Shown here: positions 43,606 to 54,985 of the stretch, in pieces
Layout of the letters: every line of letters starts with the position of its first letter
Position numbering within the stretch: the first letter of the stretch is position 1
NCBI RefSeq assembly: GCF_905171765.1
Contig: NC_053397.1
Coordinates: forward strand, 6,528,946 to 6,592,945
Direction: 5' to 3'
Length of the DNA stretch: 64,000 nucleotides
DNA from: Bufo bufo
Lineage: Eukaryota; Chordata; Amphibia; Anura; Bufonidae
Program-made: the position numbers and the translations under genes
The notes under the pieces: generated by a model
Seen by the model: only the letters and a program-made list of their open reading frames with translations
Database searches by the model: none
Told to the model about the DNA's origin: nothing

Positions 43606-45555
43606 TGCCATACAGGACACCCCCCTCTATGCAGTGCACCCCCCATATACAGGACACCCCCTCTATGCAGTGCACCCCCCATATACAGGACACCCCTCTA
43701 TGCAGTGCACCCCCCCATATACAGGACACCCCCTCTATACAGTGCACCCCCCATATACAGGACACCCCCTCTATGCAGTGCACCCCCCATATACAGGACA
43801 CCCCCTCTATATAGTGCACCCCCCATATACAGGACACCCCCTCTATGCAGTGAACCCGCATATACAGGACACCCCCTCTATACAGTGCACCCCCCCCATA
43901 TACAGGACACCCCCTCTATGCAGTGCACCCCCCATATACAGGACACCCCCTCTATACAGTGCACCCCCCATATACAGGACACCCCCTCTATACAGTGCAC
44001 CCCCCATATACAGGACACCCCCTCTATACAGTGCACCCCCTCTATACAGTGCACCCCCCATATACAGGACACCCCCTCTATGCAGTGAACCCCCCATATA
44101 CAGGACACCCCCTCTATGCAGTGAACCCGCATATACAGGACACCCCCTCTATACAGTGCACCCCCATATACAGGACACCCCCTCTATGCAGTGCACCCCC
44201 CATATACAGGACACCCCCTCTATGCAGTGCACCCCCCATATACAGGACACCCCCTCTATCCAGTGCACCCCCCATATACAGGACACCCCCTCTATGCAGT
44301 GCACCCCCCATATACAGGACACCCCTCTATGCAGTGCACCCCCCATATACAGGACACCCCCTCTATACAGTGCACTCCCCATATACAGGACACCCCCTCT
44401 ATGCAGTGCACACCCCATATACAGGACACCCCCTCTATGCAGTGAACCCCCCATATACAGGACACCCCCTCTATGCAGTGCACCCGCATATACAGGACAC
44501 CCCTCTATGCAGTGCACCCCCCCCCATATACAGGACACCCCCTCTATACAGTGCACCCCCCATATACAGGACACCCCCTCTATACAGTGCACCCCCCATA
44601 TACAGGACACCCCCTCTATGCAGTGCACCCCCCATATACAGGACACCCCCTCTATGCAGTGCACCCCCCATATACAGGACACACCCTCTATGCAGTGCAC
44701 CCCCCATACACAGGACACCCCCTCTCTACAGTGCACCCTCCATATACAGGACACCCCCTCTATGCAGTGAACCCGCATATACAGGACACCCCCTCTATAC
44801 AGTGCACCCCCATATACAGGACACCCCCTCTATGCAGTGCACCCCCCATATACAGGACACCCCCTCTATGCAGTGAACCCCCCATATACAGGACACCCCC
44901 TCTCTACAGTGCACCCTCCATATACAGGACACCCCCTCTATGCAGTGAACCCGCATATACAGGACACCCCCTGTATACAGTGCACCCCCATATACAGGAC
45001 ACCCCCTCTATGCAGTGCACCCCCCATATACAGGACACCCCCTCTATACAGTGCACCCCCCATATACAGGACACCCCCTCTATGCAGTGCACCCCCCATA
45101 TACAGGACACCCCCTCTATGCAGTGCACCCCCCATATACAGGACACCCCCTCTATGCAGTGCACCCCCCATATACAGGACACCCCCTCTATGCAGTGCAC
45201 CCCCCATATACAGGACACCCCCTCTTTGCAGTGCACCCCCCATATACAGGACACCCCTCTATGCAGTGAACCCCCATATACAGGACACCCCCTCTATACA
45301 GTGCACCCTCCATATACAGGACACCCCCTTTGTGCAGTGAACCCCCCATATACAGGACACCCCCTCTATGCAGTGAACCCCCATATACAGGACACCCCCT
45401 CTATGCAGTGAACCCCCATATACAGGACACCCCCTCTATGCAGTGCACCCCCCATATACAGGACACCCCCTCTATGCATTGCACCTCCCATATACAGGAC
45501 ACCCCCTCTATACAGTGCACCCCCCATATACAGGACACCCCCTTTATGCAGTGAA
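43606..45555. repeat. 36-bp minisatellite, ~54 copies
   Basis: The unit is ATATACAGGACACCCCCTCT plus ATGCAGTGCACCCCCC, with 35-38 bp length variants from the C run and TGCAGTGAACCC or TACAGTGCACC variants. Higher-order blocks (for example GTGAACCCGCATATACAGGA) recur. Because 36 is divisible by three, frames up to 402 codons stay open on both strands (YTGHPLYAVHPP type). They are not genes. Confidence 0.97.
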
Positions 45556-45919
45556 CCCCCCATTTGTGCCCTTAAAAAGCAATTAACCATGAGGCTGGGC
45601 AGGACAAGGAAGGGGCTATTGACTCACCCTTGCCCTATCAAGCTATAGGCCTGCCTAGCAAAATGGAATGGCCGCCGTCTCTCATGGACAGAGACCAGAC
45701 TTTCCATCAAGATGGCCACCACTGCACCACCAGTGCTCCTGTGCTGACCCTCTCCAGGCATCTCATCTAGTATAATTATATCCTCCCCTTTCTGTCATAG
45801 CGATTGTTATGTTTATTGGCCTATCCTGCTGTGATTTTGATTTTATTGAAAGTCGTATCAGTATTTAAATGGTGTGTGGTAGGATTTTAAATGGGTCTCA
45901 GCAGTAGCGGCACTGTGGA

Positions 45920-46345
45920 CATTTGGTATGTGATGCAGATGCATTATATTTGGTCCCAAATATGTTGGAATTGTCTTTCTTTATGGCCATGAGATTTGCC
46001 ATTATCATTCGGGTCTTACTACAAGAATATAATCTGATTCGCACACATATTATTGCCTCCATTTCTGTATTGTTGGTTTTTTGGAGTCTTTTTGTTATAT
46101 GTGGTGCCCTGATGAACTGACCCCAGAGAACGGTTCAGAGAAACGCGTCAGGACAAAGTTTGCATCCCTGGGTCATATGGTACGTGCTCCTTTTTTTTTT
46201 CACTGGTGATCAAAACCTGGACGCAACTGGTTTATTTGGATTATGTGCGATTATTTTTGTTGCAACTTTATTATTTTCTGATACATGCATTGGCTTATGA
46301 CATTACTATTGGACTGTAATCATATTAGGTATCTTCCTGGGTGGC
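45920..46345 (+). mobile_element. PLE-like 3-prime region, plus strand
   Basis: GATGAACTGACCCCAGAGAACGG then GAGAAACGCGTCAGGACAAA (46139-46158) is the GAAACGCGT signature, followed by a T-rich UTR. Its distal part may resume at 47076-47330 after the intervening LTR-like sequence. Confidence 0.5.
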
Positions 46346-46890
46346 GGTATTGTCACGATCCCTCCCATGACAGAGGTTAGAAGATCTGAGAGACTTACAT
46401 CACGTGAGGTTATCTGACAGCCTCTCGGTTTTCACTTTGCAGTGTTGTTGGTAATGACCACGCCTCTTGTCTCAGGTGCAGCTTGTGGTCATTACTGTTC
46501 CTCTATTTAGTCTGGACTCGCACTTCTTACCATGCGGTTGATATTATCTGCCTGGAGTTGGAAGAGCTGGTGTGTTGTCCTCTTCTGAGTTCCTGCTCGT
46601 CCATTTTCTATTGAAGATAAGTGTACTCCACTTTGTATTTTGTTTCCCCCTTTTGCTTATTGTTTCCTAGGCCTCAGGGAGACGCTGGTTCGTTCATCTG
46701 GGAAGGAAGCAGTGGCCTCAGACCCTGTCACTACTCCTAGGGTTTCTAGGGCCTAGGTATCCGGTGTATGAATATTCCCACCTTCAGGGTCTATCCATAC
46801 TGACAGGAGTCAGGGCTAGGGTTAGGGTTTCCTAGGTGGTGACCTTTTCCTTTCCCTAGCCGTGAGGCCTAGTTTCGGGTCATTTTTCTT
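46346..46890 (+). mobile_element. LTR-like fragment
   Basis: It starts TGTCACGATCCCTCCC and contains pyrimidine-rich U5-like sequence and GGGCCTAGGTATCCGG. It resembles the Gypsy LTRs elsewhere in the window in style. End and target duplication not found. Confidence 0.35.
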
Positions 46891-47073
46891 CTGTTGTCAT
46901 TCATATAGGGCCTATCAGGAGGTTGCTGACACGGGATCGCCCCTATCGGGGTGGCCATTCTGTTTTGCTAGGCAGGGTCTATAGCTTGATAGAGCAAGTG
47001 TGAGGGTGAGTCAGTTTCCTTTCCTTGTCCTGCCCAGCCTCATTGTTAATTGCTTTTTAAGTGCACAAATTGG

Positions 47074-47695
47074 GCGATTTTTAATGATCATCAGTAAAAA
47101 TTAAGTTTTATACTGGTGAAGGTACTCTGTGATTGCATTATAATTAAGTTACACTAGTGACTACCTGACATCTGATATCTATATCCATCAGAACTGTGAA
47201 AAATTCACCCATCGTAAGGTTTTACACACTTTACCGGTATAACGTAGAAAAAACCGTTCCGTTCACCTTGTATAGTTATCATATCCCTACCAATAAAACT
47301 ACTGTATGTACTGTGTGCGCTCTTCGATCATCCAATGGTTTCTGGAGCAGCCAGCGCCAAAAGACTGAACCGTCTGTTCTTCTTTTGGTTTTTCTTTTTT
47401 TTTTTTTTTTCAGTGATTTACTATCCACTGTCCCCAATTTTTCTTTTTCAAATTCTTTTTTTTGTATAAACCATTTTTAAACTTCTTTTTGTGTTAGATG
47501 ATTTTCTTCCATTGGACAATTTTTCTTACTCCTCAAAAATTGTTTCTTAAGGACACTTTCCAACCAAGCATCAGATTACAGCGATTGTGATCTATAAAGC
47601 TGTTAATGTCAGTTTATATTTTTTAAAGGATTTTGTGCTTTTTGAAAATGATCCAAGCTAAACAATTCACTGCAGCTTCTCTGATTTGCCAAGAT
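47074..47695. other. AT-rich non-coding sequence
   Basis: It contains ACCAATAAAACTACTG near 47290 and long T runs (47390-47410). Part may be the end of the PLE fragment at 45920. No gene seen. Confidence 0.35.
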
Positions 47696-47699
47696 AAAT

Positions 47700-48110
47700 A
47701 AATTCCCCAATCATCTTTATTTAAAGAAAGATCTTCCAACCCACATGGTGAGGCAGTCGTCTATGTACCGCCAGGGCCAAATACATTCAGATGGTGGCGA
47801 TAAACGGACAAACGCCTTCATCTGAGGGGCCATATACAGATTGGGGTGGCTGGGCGTGAATTTCTCCCCCATCGCCTACCTTTTGTTTGTAGATTATGGG
47901 CCATCATGTATTCAGTAATTTCCAAATAAACTCCTTTTCTTGATACTGCTATGTCGTCTCAAGCAATCCCCAATCCTGCGGCGTCACTGTGTATAGCGAT
48001 GTCACATCAACTGTACACAATAGACTTAAACTTCTAGTATTTCATAGAATTTCCTAATAACATCGGTGGAATCCTTCGTAAATGAGGGGATAGTCGTGAC
48101 ATTTTTTTGT
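47700..48110 (-). pseudogene. PLE reverse transcriptase remnant
   Basis: Minus-strand translation in shifting frames gives TKDSTDVIRKFYEILEV, then VDVTSLYTVTPQDWGLLETT, KEFIWKLLNT and YKQKVGDGGEIHAQPP. These follow the order of Penelope-like reverse transcriptase (DVTSLYT-I-H-x-GL, then a catalytic-domain Q-x-x-G segment). The remainder (VYGPSDEGVCPF) is decayed. Upstream minus-strand frames at 48034-48489 show no domain I know. Confidence 0.55.
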
Positions 48111-49087
48111 AAGAAAATTGTATTGTCCCAGATGAGGAAATATAGTCTATTTCAGACACAATGATATTGCTTCCTATAGAAGTGCACCATGATCCATTCA
48201 CAATAATGATAATATAAGGATCAGTCCGAGACCGGTCACCTACAAGTGAAAGCGGAATATCCTCGACTTCCAAAAGTGACCACAGGGAACGGCTCCATTA
48301 CAGCTCCTCCAGCTTTTCCAGGCTCCTGAATGGCAGACATGGGTTATCATATGTAAACGGCAGCACTTTTTGCTGGAATTTGGAGCACAAACAGATTAAA
48401 GGTCTGGGGGGCAGGTCTTGCCTTCCGTGCACTGGACACTCACAGGTGCACTGATCTGCTTCTCTACTTATATTATCTAATTTGTGCACCTTCCTCTCAT
48501 GGAGGCTTCTCCCCTCTGCTCAGCAGATTCCTGATTATCTTTTTCTTGCTGGATGTTTAGTCGTGTGTAGTTTATATTTTCTGTCTTTGCTTTCCATCTT
48601 CTGAGTTGTTGAGCTGCTGCTTATACACAGCAGCCAATCTGAACAAGCAGAGCTTCAGTGTAAAGCATGGAAGAGGGACATAGCCCAACAGAAAGTGCAG
48701 TTAATCTGAAGTTACTGATAAACTACTGGTAAAACAAAAAATGGATTTCAGACTACTTCAAACTGTAAAACGCAGCTAATACTGAGTCAATGGTCATAAC
48801 GGTGCCCAGATGGGTAAGAGAACTGGGACTTCTACAGCCGAGCACCCGCTGCCACATCCCCCTGTCTAGGGCGTCTTATATACTATTTGTGGTCAAGATA
48901 ATCCCCCCAGCACTGAATAATAGGACGCCACTGAGAAATGTGGACGAGATCCCTACTGGACAGAGGTTTTAGGGGTGACTGTAACATCAGCGCTGACAAA
49001 CTAAGATGATGAAATTATAAGATACTAGCAGAAGTATATTTCATCTATTTCATTTTATGTTTCCGTGTGTCGTAAAAAGATATCGAC
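48111..49087. other. No gene recognised
   Basis: Two minus-strand open stretches (48034-48273 and 48298-48489; the latter Cys-rich, CTCECPVHGRQDLPPRP) and one plus-strand (48790-48972) have no recognisable domain. They could be decayed exon or element sequence. I make no call. Confidence 0.35.
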
Positions 49088-49535
49088 AGTTTCCCCCATA
49101 ACAGTGACCTCTACAGTACCCGCCCCTTTAACAATTACCTCCACAGTGCCTGCCCCTTTAACAATGACCGCCCCTTTAGCATTGACCACCCCTTTTCATA
49201 GTGGCCGCCCCTTTAACAGTGACTTCCACAGTGTCTGCCCCTTTAACAGAGACCTCCACAGTGACCGCCCCTATAACAGTGACTTTCACAGGGACTGCCC
49301 AGTTAATAGTGACTTTCACAGTGACGGCCCTTTTAACAGTGACTTTCATAGTGACCGCCCCTTTAACAGTGACCGCCCCTTTAACAGTGACTTGCACAGT
49401 GACCGCCCCTTTAATAACAGTGATCTCCACTTTAATAACAGTGATCTCCACAGTGCCCGCCCCTTTAATAACAGTGACCTCCACTGTGCCCACCCTTTTA
49501 AAAACAGTGACCTCCACAGTGCCCGCCCCTTTAAG
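49088..49535. repeat. ~30-bp minisatellite, ~15 copies
   Basis: Units are of the form CCCCTTTAACAGTGACCTCC plus ACAGTGCCCG, with 12-33 bp variants. Frames on both strands stay open (158-175 codons) for periodic reasons. Confidence 0.9.
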
Positions 49536-49544
49536 CAGTAAAGA

Positions 49545-49830
49545 AAAATGGCTGGGTTGTTATGGAAACCTGGATGGCAGTTGGGATTTGAAGAGAAAAA
49601 AACTTGCAGGCTTGTATTGGCTAATGTGGGTCATTTTTTTGGGAATATCTCAGGAGAGTCCTAGAGAGCTGAGACCCGGTCTAAAACCTTCCCGGACACC
49701 TGATGTACCTGTTTGCCAAATTTGGTGAAGATCGGTCCAGTCGTTTGGTTGCGCATAAAGAACGTCCAGACAGACAGACGTCTAGACAGACAGACAGAAA
49801 CTAATTTTTATATATACAGTATAAGAGATT
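49545..49830 (+). mobile_element. Unassigned repeat 3-prime end with CAGA tail
   Basis: TTTGCCAAATTTGGTGAAGA, TCGGTCCAGTCGTTTGG and a (CAGA)n stretch (49767-49797) resemble the conserved tail of some LINE (RTE-like) or other repeats with a CCAAATTTGGT-GAAGATCGG motif. Family not certain. Confidence 0.35.
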
Positions 49831-49959
49831 TATTGGTTTTAGCTCACAAATCTATCGCTATAAACTGCAGCAGATTATTATAAATCATTATATTTAGAAG
49901 AAAGCGCGGCGCGTGGTCAGTGTATGAAATGTTTGAGGCGTCAGTCATCTTTCTAACTT

Positions 49960-50040
49960 TGCTGAATAACAGGCTGAACTGGATGGACAGATGTTTTTTT
50001 TTATCAGTTACAGTTTTTTATTTGTTACTATGTTATTAAG
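49960..50040 (+). mobile_element. CR1 3-prime terminus
   Basis: ATAACAGGCTGAACTGGATG, GACAGATGTTTTTTT and TTACTATGTTATTAAG match the last ~70 bases of CR1 copy 2 (18950-19014). It is a short 5-prime-truncated insertion. Confidence 0.7.
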
Positions 50041-50329
50041 TAGGGTAAACCATTTACACTTTTATAGAAACCAAGATAATGACGGCTCATTATATCCATA
50101 TAATATATACCTGACATCACTCAGCACATGTTCTACCTGCTCCTGAAGGACCGTGCTCTATCAGAGACTTAAGATTTGACTCCAACTCCTCTCGTCCTGC
50201 AGATTCTGTGATTACCTTCATGATACCCCTGACAGGCAGCTGCGTGCACCTGACCCTCCCATTAGAGATGAAAAGAAATCAGACAATAACAGAATGTTTT
50301 CCCCTCTAATTCAAGGGTGTTTCCCTATA

Positions 50330-50660
50330 AATCCACAGGATAGGGAATAACTATTAGATTGGGGGGGGGGGGGTCCTACCACTAGGACCCACACCATTTA
50401 CGAGAACGGGACCCCATACCCAGTGGAGCCTCTCAATTTGAACGGAGCAGCTGGTTGGACATGTGCACGGCAGCTCAATTAATTTCTATAGGAGTTCTGG
50501 AGATAGCCGAGCTCTGTACTCGGCTATCTCCACAACTTCTATAGCAGTGATGTGCCTTCCCTTCAATACAGAGGTTTCCACGGGGTATAGGCTCCCAGCA
50601 GTAGGACTCCCACTGATCGAATAGTTATCCTATTCTGTGGTTAGGGGTTAACTCTATATA
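50330..50660. mobile_element. MITE-like inverted repeat
   Basis: AATCCACAGGATAGGGAATA at left pairs with TATCCTATTCTGTGGTTAGG at right. The inside holds GGAGATAGCCGAG/CTCGGCTATCTCC (50500-50532). No coding. Confidence 0.6.
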
Positions 50661-51261
50661 ACGGGAAAAGCCCTTTTAAAGGAATATTACCATCTGGATC
50701 ACTACAAGTATATTCTGTAAATATCTGGTAGTCACTAGTTCCATTTTGTCTGTTGCGGATCAGGGGAACGGTGGGCCCCTTCTCCCACAGGTCAGCAATC
50801 CAAATGCATGTGCCTCTCCATTGTAGGTGGCGGTCACAGTCTAGCATTCCACAGCTCTACCCCTAACTAATTTACTTCTTTCTGGAGAGCTGAACGGATC
50901 CATAGACCCCATTCTCCAGATATATGGGGACCCAGAGGTGGCTACACATTACACCATTAGTACCATTGCCATCCTTGCTCCTGACCTCCTGACCTGTACA
51001 CACAGTGACAAGTATTTCTGTGTCCAGATGTTTGTATAGTATGCATAATGGCATCACATGCTGCAGTTTCTGCACCCTGCCCTAAACATTCCTAAGGAAC
51101 CAGTTAGCAGGGCTGTGGAGCCAGTATCATGGAATTGGAGTCGGAGATAGTTTTGGGTAGAGTCAGAATTTGTAGAAATGTATGCTTCATGTGGTATAAT
51201 TAATGTATTCGTTTCCAGAGCAATTTAGAAATGTTAATCATAAACACATTTTATGTTTTGT
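50661..51261. other. No gene recognised
   Basis: Minus-strand open stretches at 50641-50847 and 50872-51075 have no known domain. GAATTGGAGTCGGAG near 51132 resembles a simple-repeat-derived element. Nothing callable. Confidence 0.35.
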
Positions 51262-51885
51262 CAATGTCTAGTTCTCAGTTCTCTCCTCTCCTGTGTTCTC
51301 TCCTGTCCTCATACTGTAAGCAGTAATAAGCAGGGTGTTCTAGTGATAGATAATCAGTTCTCATCTCTCCTATGTTCTCTCCTGTCCTCATACTATAAGC
51401 AGTAATAAGCAGGGTGTTCTAGTGATAGATAATCAGTTCTCATCTCTCCTATGTTCTCTCCTGTCCTTTATACTATAAGCAGTAATAAGCAGGGCGTTCT
51501 AGTTAAGATAGATACCGTAATCAGTTCTCACCTCTTCTGTGTTCTCTCCTGTCCTTATACTGTAAGCAGTAATAAGCAGGGTGTTCTAGTGATAATGAGT
51601 TCTCACCTCTCCTGTGTTCTCTCCTATCCTCATACTATAAGCAGTAATAAGCAGGGCGTTCTAGTTAAGATAGATACCGTAATCAGTTCTCACCTCTTCT
51701 GTGTTCTCTCCTGTCCTTATACTGTAAGCAGTAATAAGCAGGGTGTTCTAGTGATAATGAGTTCTCACCTCTCCTGTGTTCTCGCCTATCCTCATACTAT
51801 AAGCAGTAATAAGCAGGGTGTTCTAGTGGTGATAGATAATCAGTTCTTTCCTCTCCTATGTTCTCTCCTGTCTCGACTAAGGGTC
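51262..51885. repeat. ~80-bp minisatellite, block 1
   Basis: Units are of the TTCTCTCCTGTCCTTATACT, ATAAGCAGTAATAAGCAGGG, TGTTCTAGTGATAGATAATC type. A ~161-bp higher-order pair recurs (GTTCTAGTTAAGATAGATAC at 51497 and 51659). It is cut by a MITE at 51886. Confidence 0.95.
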
Positions 51886-52166
51886 CATTCACACATCCAT
51901 AAAATGGGTCCGCATCCGTTCCGCAATGGGGCCGCAAAAGATGCGGACAGCACACAGTGTGATGTCCGCATCCGCACTTCTGTTCTGAGGCCCTGCAAAA
52001 AAATAGAACATGTCCTACCCAGCCACGGACAAGAAAAGGCATTTCTATCATAGTGCCGGCCATGTGCGGTCTGCAAAATGCGGAACGCACATGGCCGGTG
52101 TCTGTGTTTTGCAGATCCGCAATTTGCAGACTGCAAAACAGTTGCCCACACGTGAATGAATCCTTA
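51886..52166. mobile_element. Palindromic MITE, same family as 24710
   Basis: It begins TAAGGGTCCATTCACACATC and ends CACGTGAATGAATCCTTA, with internal GCGGAACGCACATGGCCG/CGGCCATGTGCGG pairing. It is more diverged than the 24710 copy. Confidence 0.7.
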
Positions 52167-52428
52167 TACTATAAACAGTGATAAGCAGGGTGTTCTAGTG
52201 ATGATAATCAGTTCTCACCTCCCCTGTGTTCTCTCCTGTCCTTATACTATAAACAGCGATAAACAGGGGGTTCTAGTGATGATAGATAATCAGTTCTAAC
52301 CTCTCATGTGTTCTCTCCTGTCATTATGCTATAAAGAGTGATAAGCAGGATGTTCTAGTGATGATAGATAATCAGTTCTCATCTCTCCTGTCCTTATACT
52401 ATAAACAGTGATATGTAGGGTGTTCTAT
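52167..52428. repeat. ~80-bp minisatellite, block 2
   Basis: It continues block 1, ~3-4 units, ending at GTGTTCTAT where an LTR-like unit enters. Confidence 0.95.
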
Positions 52429-53312
52429 TGTGGCGTGCCAGAAACCACAGGGGTGACACGTGAGGTGAACTGTGGGCCGATGAGGGGGAGTAGTAATACA
52501 GTTCATCGGTTTACTCACGGTTAGCAGAAAGCCTCCCTGGGCCAGCAGCACAGTGATGAGGAAGACAGCACGAAACCTTCTGGGGCACACTCTGTGGTAG
52601 GGGAGCACCAGCCAAGATGGAGGTCGAGGTGCCCTTGATGACGGCAGTGTTTAGGGTGCTTGTGGCGGCTGGGTCCCTTGGTGGTATTTGTCATGACGCC
52701 AGTACCGTTTATGGTGGTACAATCAGTTGTAGTGGTAGTATTGAAGAATGAGGTAGACAGTGGTAGGATACAACTCACAACTTTTACTGTAGCTGGTTTA
52801 GGTTGCAGCATAAACATCCAGACAGAATACAGTCTTTTGGTATATAGAGGAATTCTGTTGATCCACTGTTAATAGGTTTTGGCTAGGTCCTGGTTCAGTA
52901 TAATTCTTACTGACTTTTAAATCCAGTGAAGTTTGGTGAGGTTGCCCGTGGCTAAAGAATCCTTCACCTAGACTCCCAAAGGTCTTTGATGCCTGGGTAG
53001 TGGCTATTATCCTTTGGTTTAAGTCCTTTTTCTACTTTGTCCCTTCATGGACTAGACTTCACTCCTGAGCAAACTTGTGCTTGATCTGCACACTCACTAA
53101 CTGGCAAAAAACTGACCACAGATTAGACCTGAGCTGGGCTAGATATCCCAGAGTGGTGCTATCCCCATCTAGTGGTGGGATGTATAAAGCACACTTGACC
53201 AGCCTATGAACAGGGATACAACAGATGTAGCAATGCAAAATGACATGCAATACAGCAATGACAATGAAGCAATACATTTGCAGTTCCCACGTGTCCTGAG
53301 TGGGACGCTGCA
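52429..53312. mobile_element. LTR-like insertion, 884 bp
   Basis: It begins TGTGGCGTGCC and ends GACGCTGCA. Flanks are CTAT (52425-52428) and CTAG (53313-53316), a 4-bp duplication with one change. The rejoined site GTTCTAGTGGTGATAG is a normal minisatellite unit. No ORF with a known domain. Confidence 0.65.
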
Positions 53313-53828
53313 CTAGTGGTGATAGATAATCAGTTCTCACCTCTGCTGTGTTCTCTCCTGTGCTTATACTATACACAGTGATAAGCAGGGTGTTCTAGTG
53401 ATGATAGATAATCAGTTCTCATCTCTCCTGTCCTTATACTATAAACAGTGATAAGCAGAGTGTTCTAGTGATGATAGATAATCAGTTCTCACCTCTCCTG
53501 TGTTCTCTCCTGTCCTTATACTATACACAGTGATAAGCAGGGTGTTCTAGTGATGATAGATAATCAGTTCTCATCTCTCCTGTCCTTATACTATAAACAG
53601 TGATAAGCAGAGTGTTCTAGTGATGATAGATAATCAGTTCTCACCTCTCCTGTGTTCTCTCCTGTCCTTATACTATACACAGTGATAAGCAGGGTGTTCT
53701 AGTGATGATAGATAATCAGTTCTCATCTCTCCTGTCCTTATACTATAAACAGTGATAAGCAGAGTGTTCTAGTGATGATAATAATCAGTTCTCACCTCTC
53801 GTGTGTTCTCTCCTGCCCTTATACTATG
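53313..53828. repeat. ~80-bp minisatellite, block 3, with 152-bp higher-order unit
   Basis: A short ~70-bp unit (TCTCATCTCTCCTGTCCTTA type) alternates with an 82-bp unit (TCTCACCTCTCCTGTGTTCT type). The 152-bp pair repeats at about 53399, 53551 and 53703. Ends in TTATACTAT at the PLE boundary. Confidence 0.95.
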
Positions 53829-54985
53829 TGTAAAGATAGGAAGAGTAGGGCGCCACATGTGTTGTATTAGTAGTTTCAATGTGAGTTTAAAAGGTAAGAA
53901 TATGCTTACCACATCGTGTTGTGAAGAGTTACAACATCTGTAGATAGTACTGCTGGTTATTTTTAAACCCAACCAGTAGGCTGTTGTCCGGGGCTGCGGC
54001 CGTGGTCCTCCGTGATGCTTGGAGCGATCAACAGGTTAAGTAGCTGGTTGTAGAAAATTGGTTCAGGATCCTTAGAGCTGCTGCCTGGACTTGAACGAGT
54101 AAAATATCAGGACCGATGCCGGTAATGAAAGTTAATCTTTAATTGCAGTATAGTCAACTCGTTTTGAGGGTTAAATTTCCCTCTTCGTCAGGACTGTATA
54201 CACTGGGAGGGGGGGTTACAACACATTTAAAATAAGAACTTTTGGCACACAGGCCAGGGGGAGGATCGCGGGCGGGTTCGGGTTGGATCAACATTTCAAT
54301 CGCCGTCAAACCTCATATAGCCCTACTGGGCGTTTTGCTGTAATTGACCTCTGAGTAAATAAATAAATGTATCGCTGTATATTTGTGTTTACTTTGGTGG
54401 GTGTTTAATACAGGGGGGGGGGATTTTTTCCCGTATCACTTCGGTGGTGCTTTGTGAGCGGATGCCCGGGATGTGCCAGTACCCGGGATGTTAGCGCTTA
54501 TACTCCGCTACCAGCTGGATCACTCTGTTGGCTCTCAATTACAGAGAGTGTTTGGTGGGACTGTCATAGCAAGCGAGGCTCGGGTGAGGAGTGTGGGGTA
54601 CGAGCAGTTTGACAGGGGGCACCTGGCGCCGGGCACACCAGTGGGCGCTGGGATGCTTTTTATGGCACAATTTCGGTGGATCTGTCAGACAAGCGGGGGA
54701 AGGGGGGGATGGCTCAGGTAAGGTGTAAAGGCTGCGGGTAGCTATAAAGGAGGCACATCAGTGTGTGCTGCGACCCCTTTGTGGCTAGAGTCATCTTGTA
54801 GTTGGCAGATTTTGCCAGACTGGTCTGTCTAGGGTTGTTAATGAAGGCACTATCTCTTCAGGGTGCCGCTCGCAATGTAGCGCCAGTGGGGTGTGTGTAT
54901 CGTGATGCCACGGCTTCTGGGTGTGTTTACAAGAAGCTCCATGTATGAGATGTCAGGGGGTGTTCTTGGGGTCACATTTAACATA

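Larger units (their letters stand above)
45551..47073. repeat. Inverted repeat, ~120-bp arms, 1.3 kb apart
   Basis: The left arm (45551-45678) reads TTTGTGCCCTTAAAAAGCAA, then GAGGCTGGGCAGGACAAGGA and AAGCTATAGGCCTGCC. The right arm (46960-47073) is its complement with substitutions and small indels. Between them are a PLE tail (45920-46345) and a TGTCACGATCC... sequence (46346-46890) resembling part of an LTR. I could not find target duplications for the whole unit. Confidence 0.7.

Noticed and set aside
43562..44876. Open frames up to 402 codons (HPLYAVHPPYTG repeats)
   Set aside because: They are produced by a 36-bp array whose period is a multiple of three. Both strands and several frames are open at once and no domain is present.
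46800..46835. CTAGGGTTAGGGTTT, telomere-like
   Set aside because: Only about two TTAGGG units, within an LTR-like fragment; not an interstitial telomere array.
48034..48489. Cys-rich minus-strand frames as a host gene
   Set aside because: They abut a decayed PLE reverse transcriptase and have no clear domain; evidence is too thin.
49065..49728. Two long frames rich in Thr/Val or Ser/Asn
   Set aside because: Generated by the ~30-bp array; no start context or domain.
50641..51075. Two minus-strand frames of 67-68 codons as possible exons
   Set aside because: No domain recognised, no convincing splice sites and no conserved composition.
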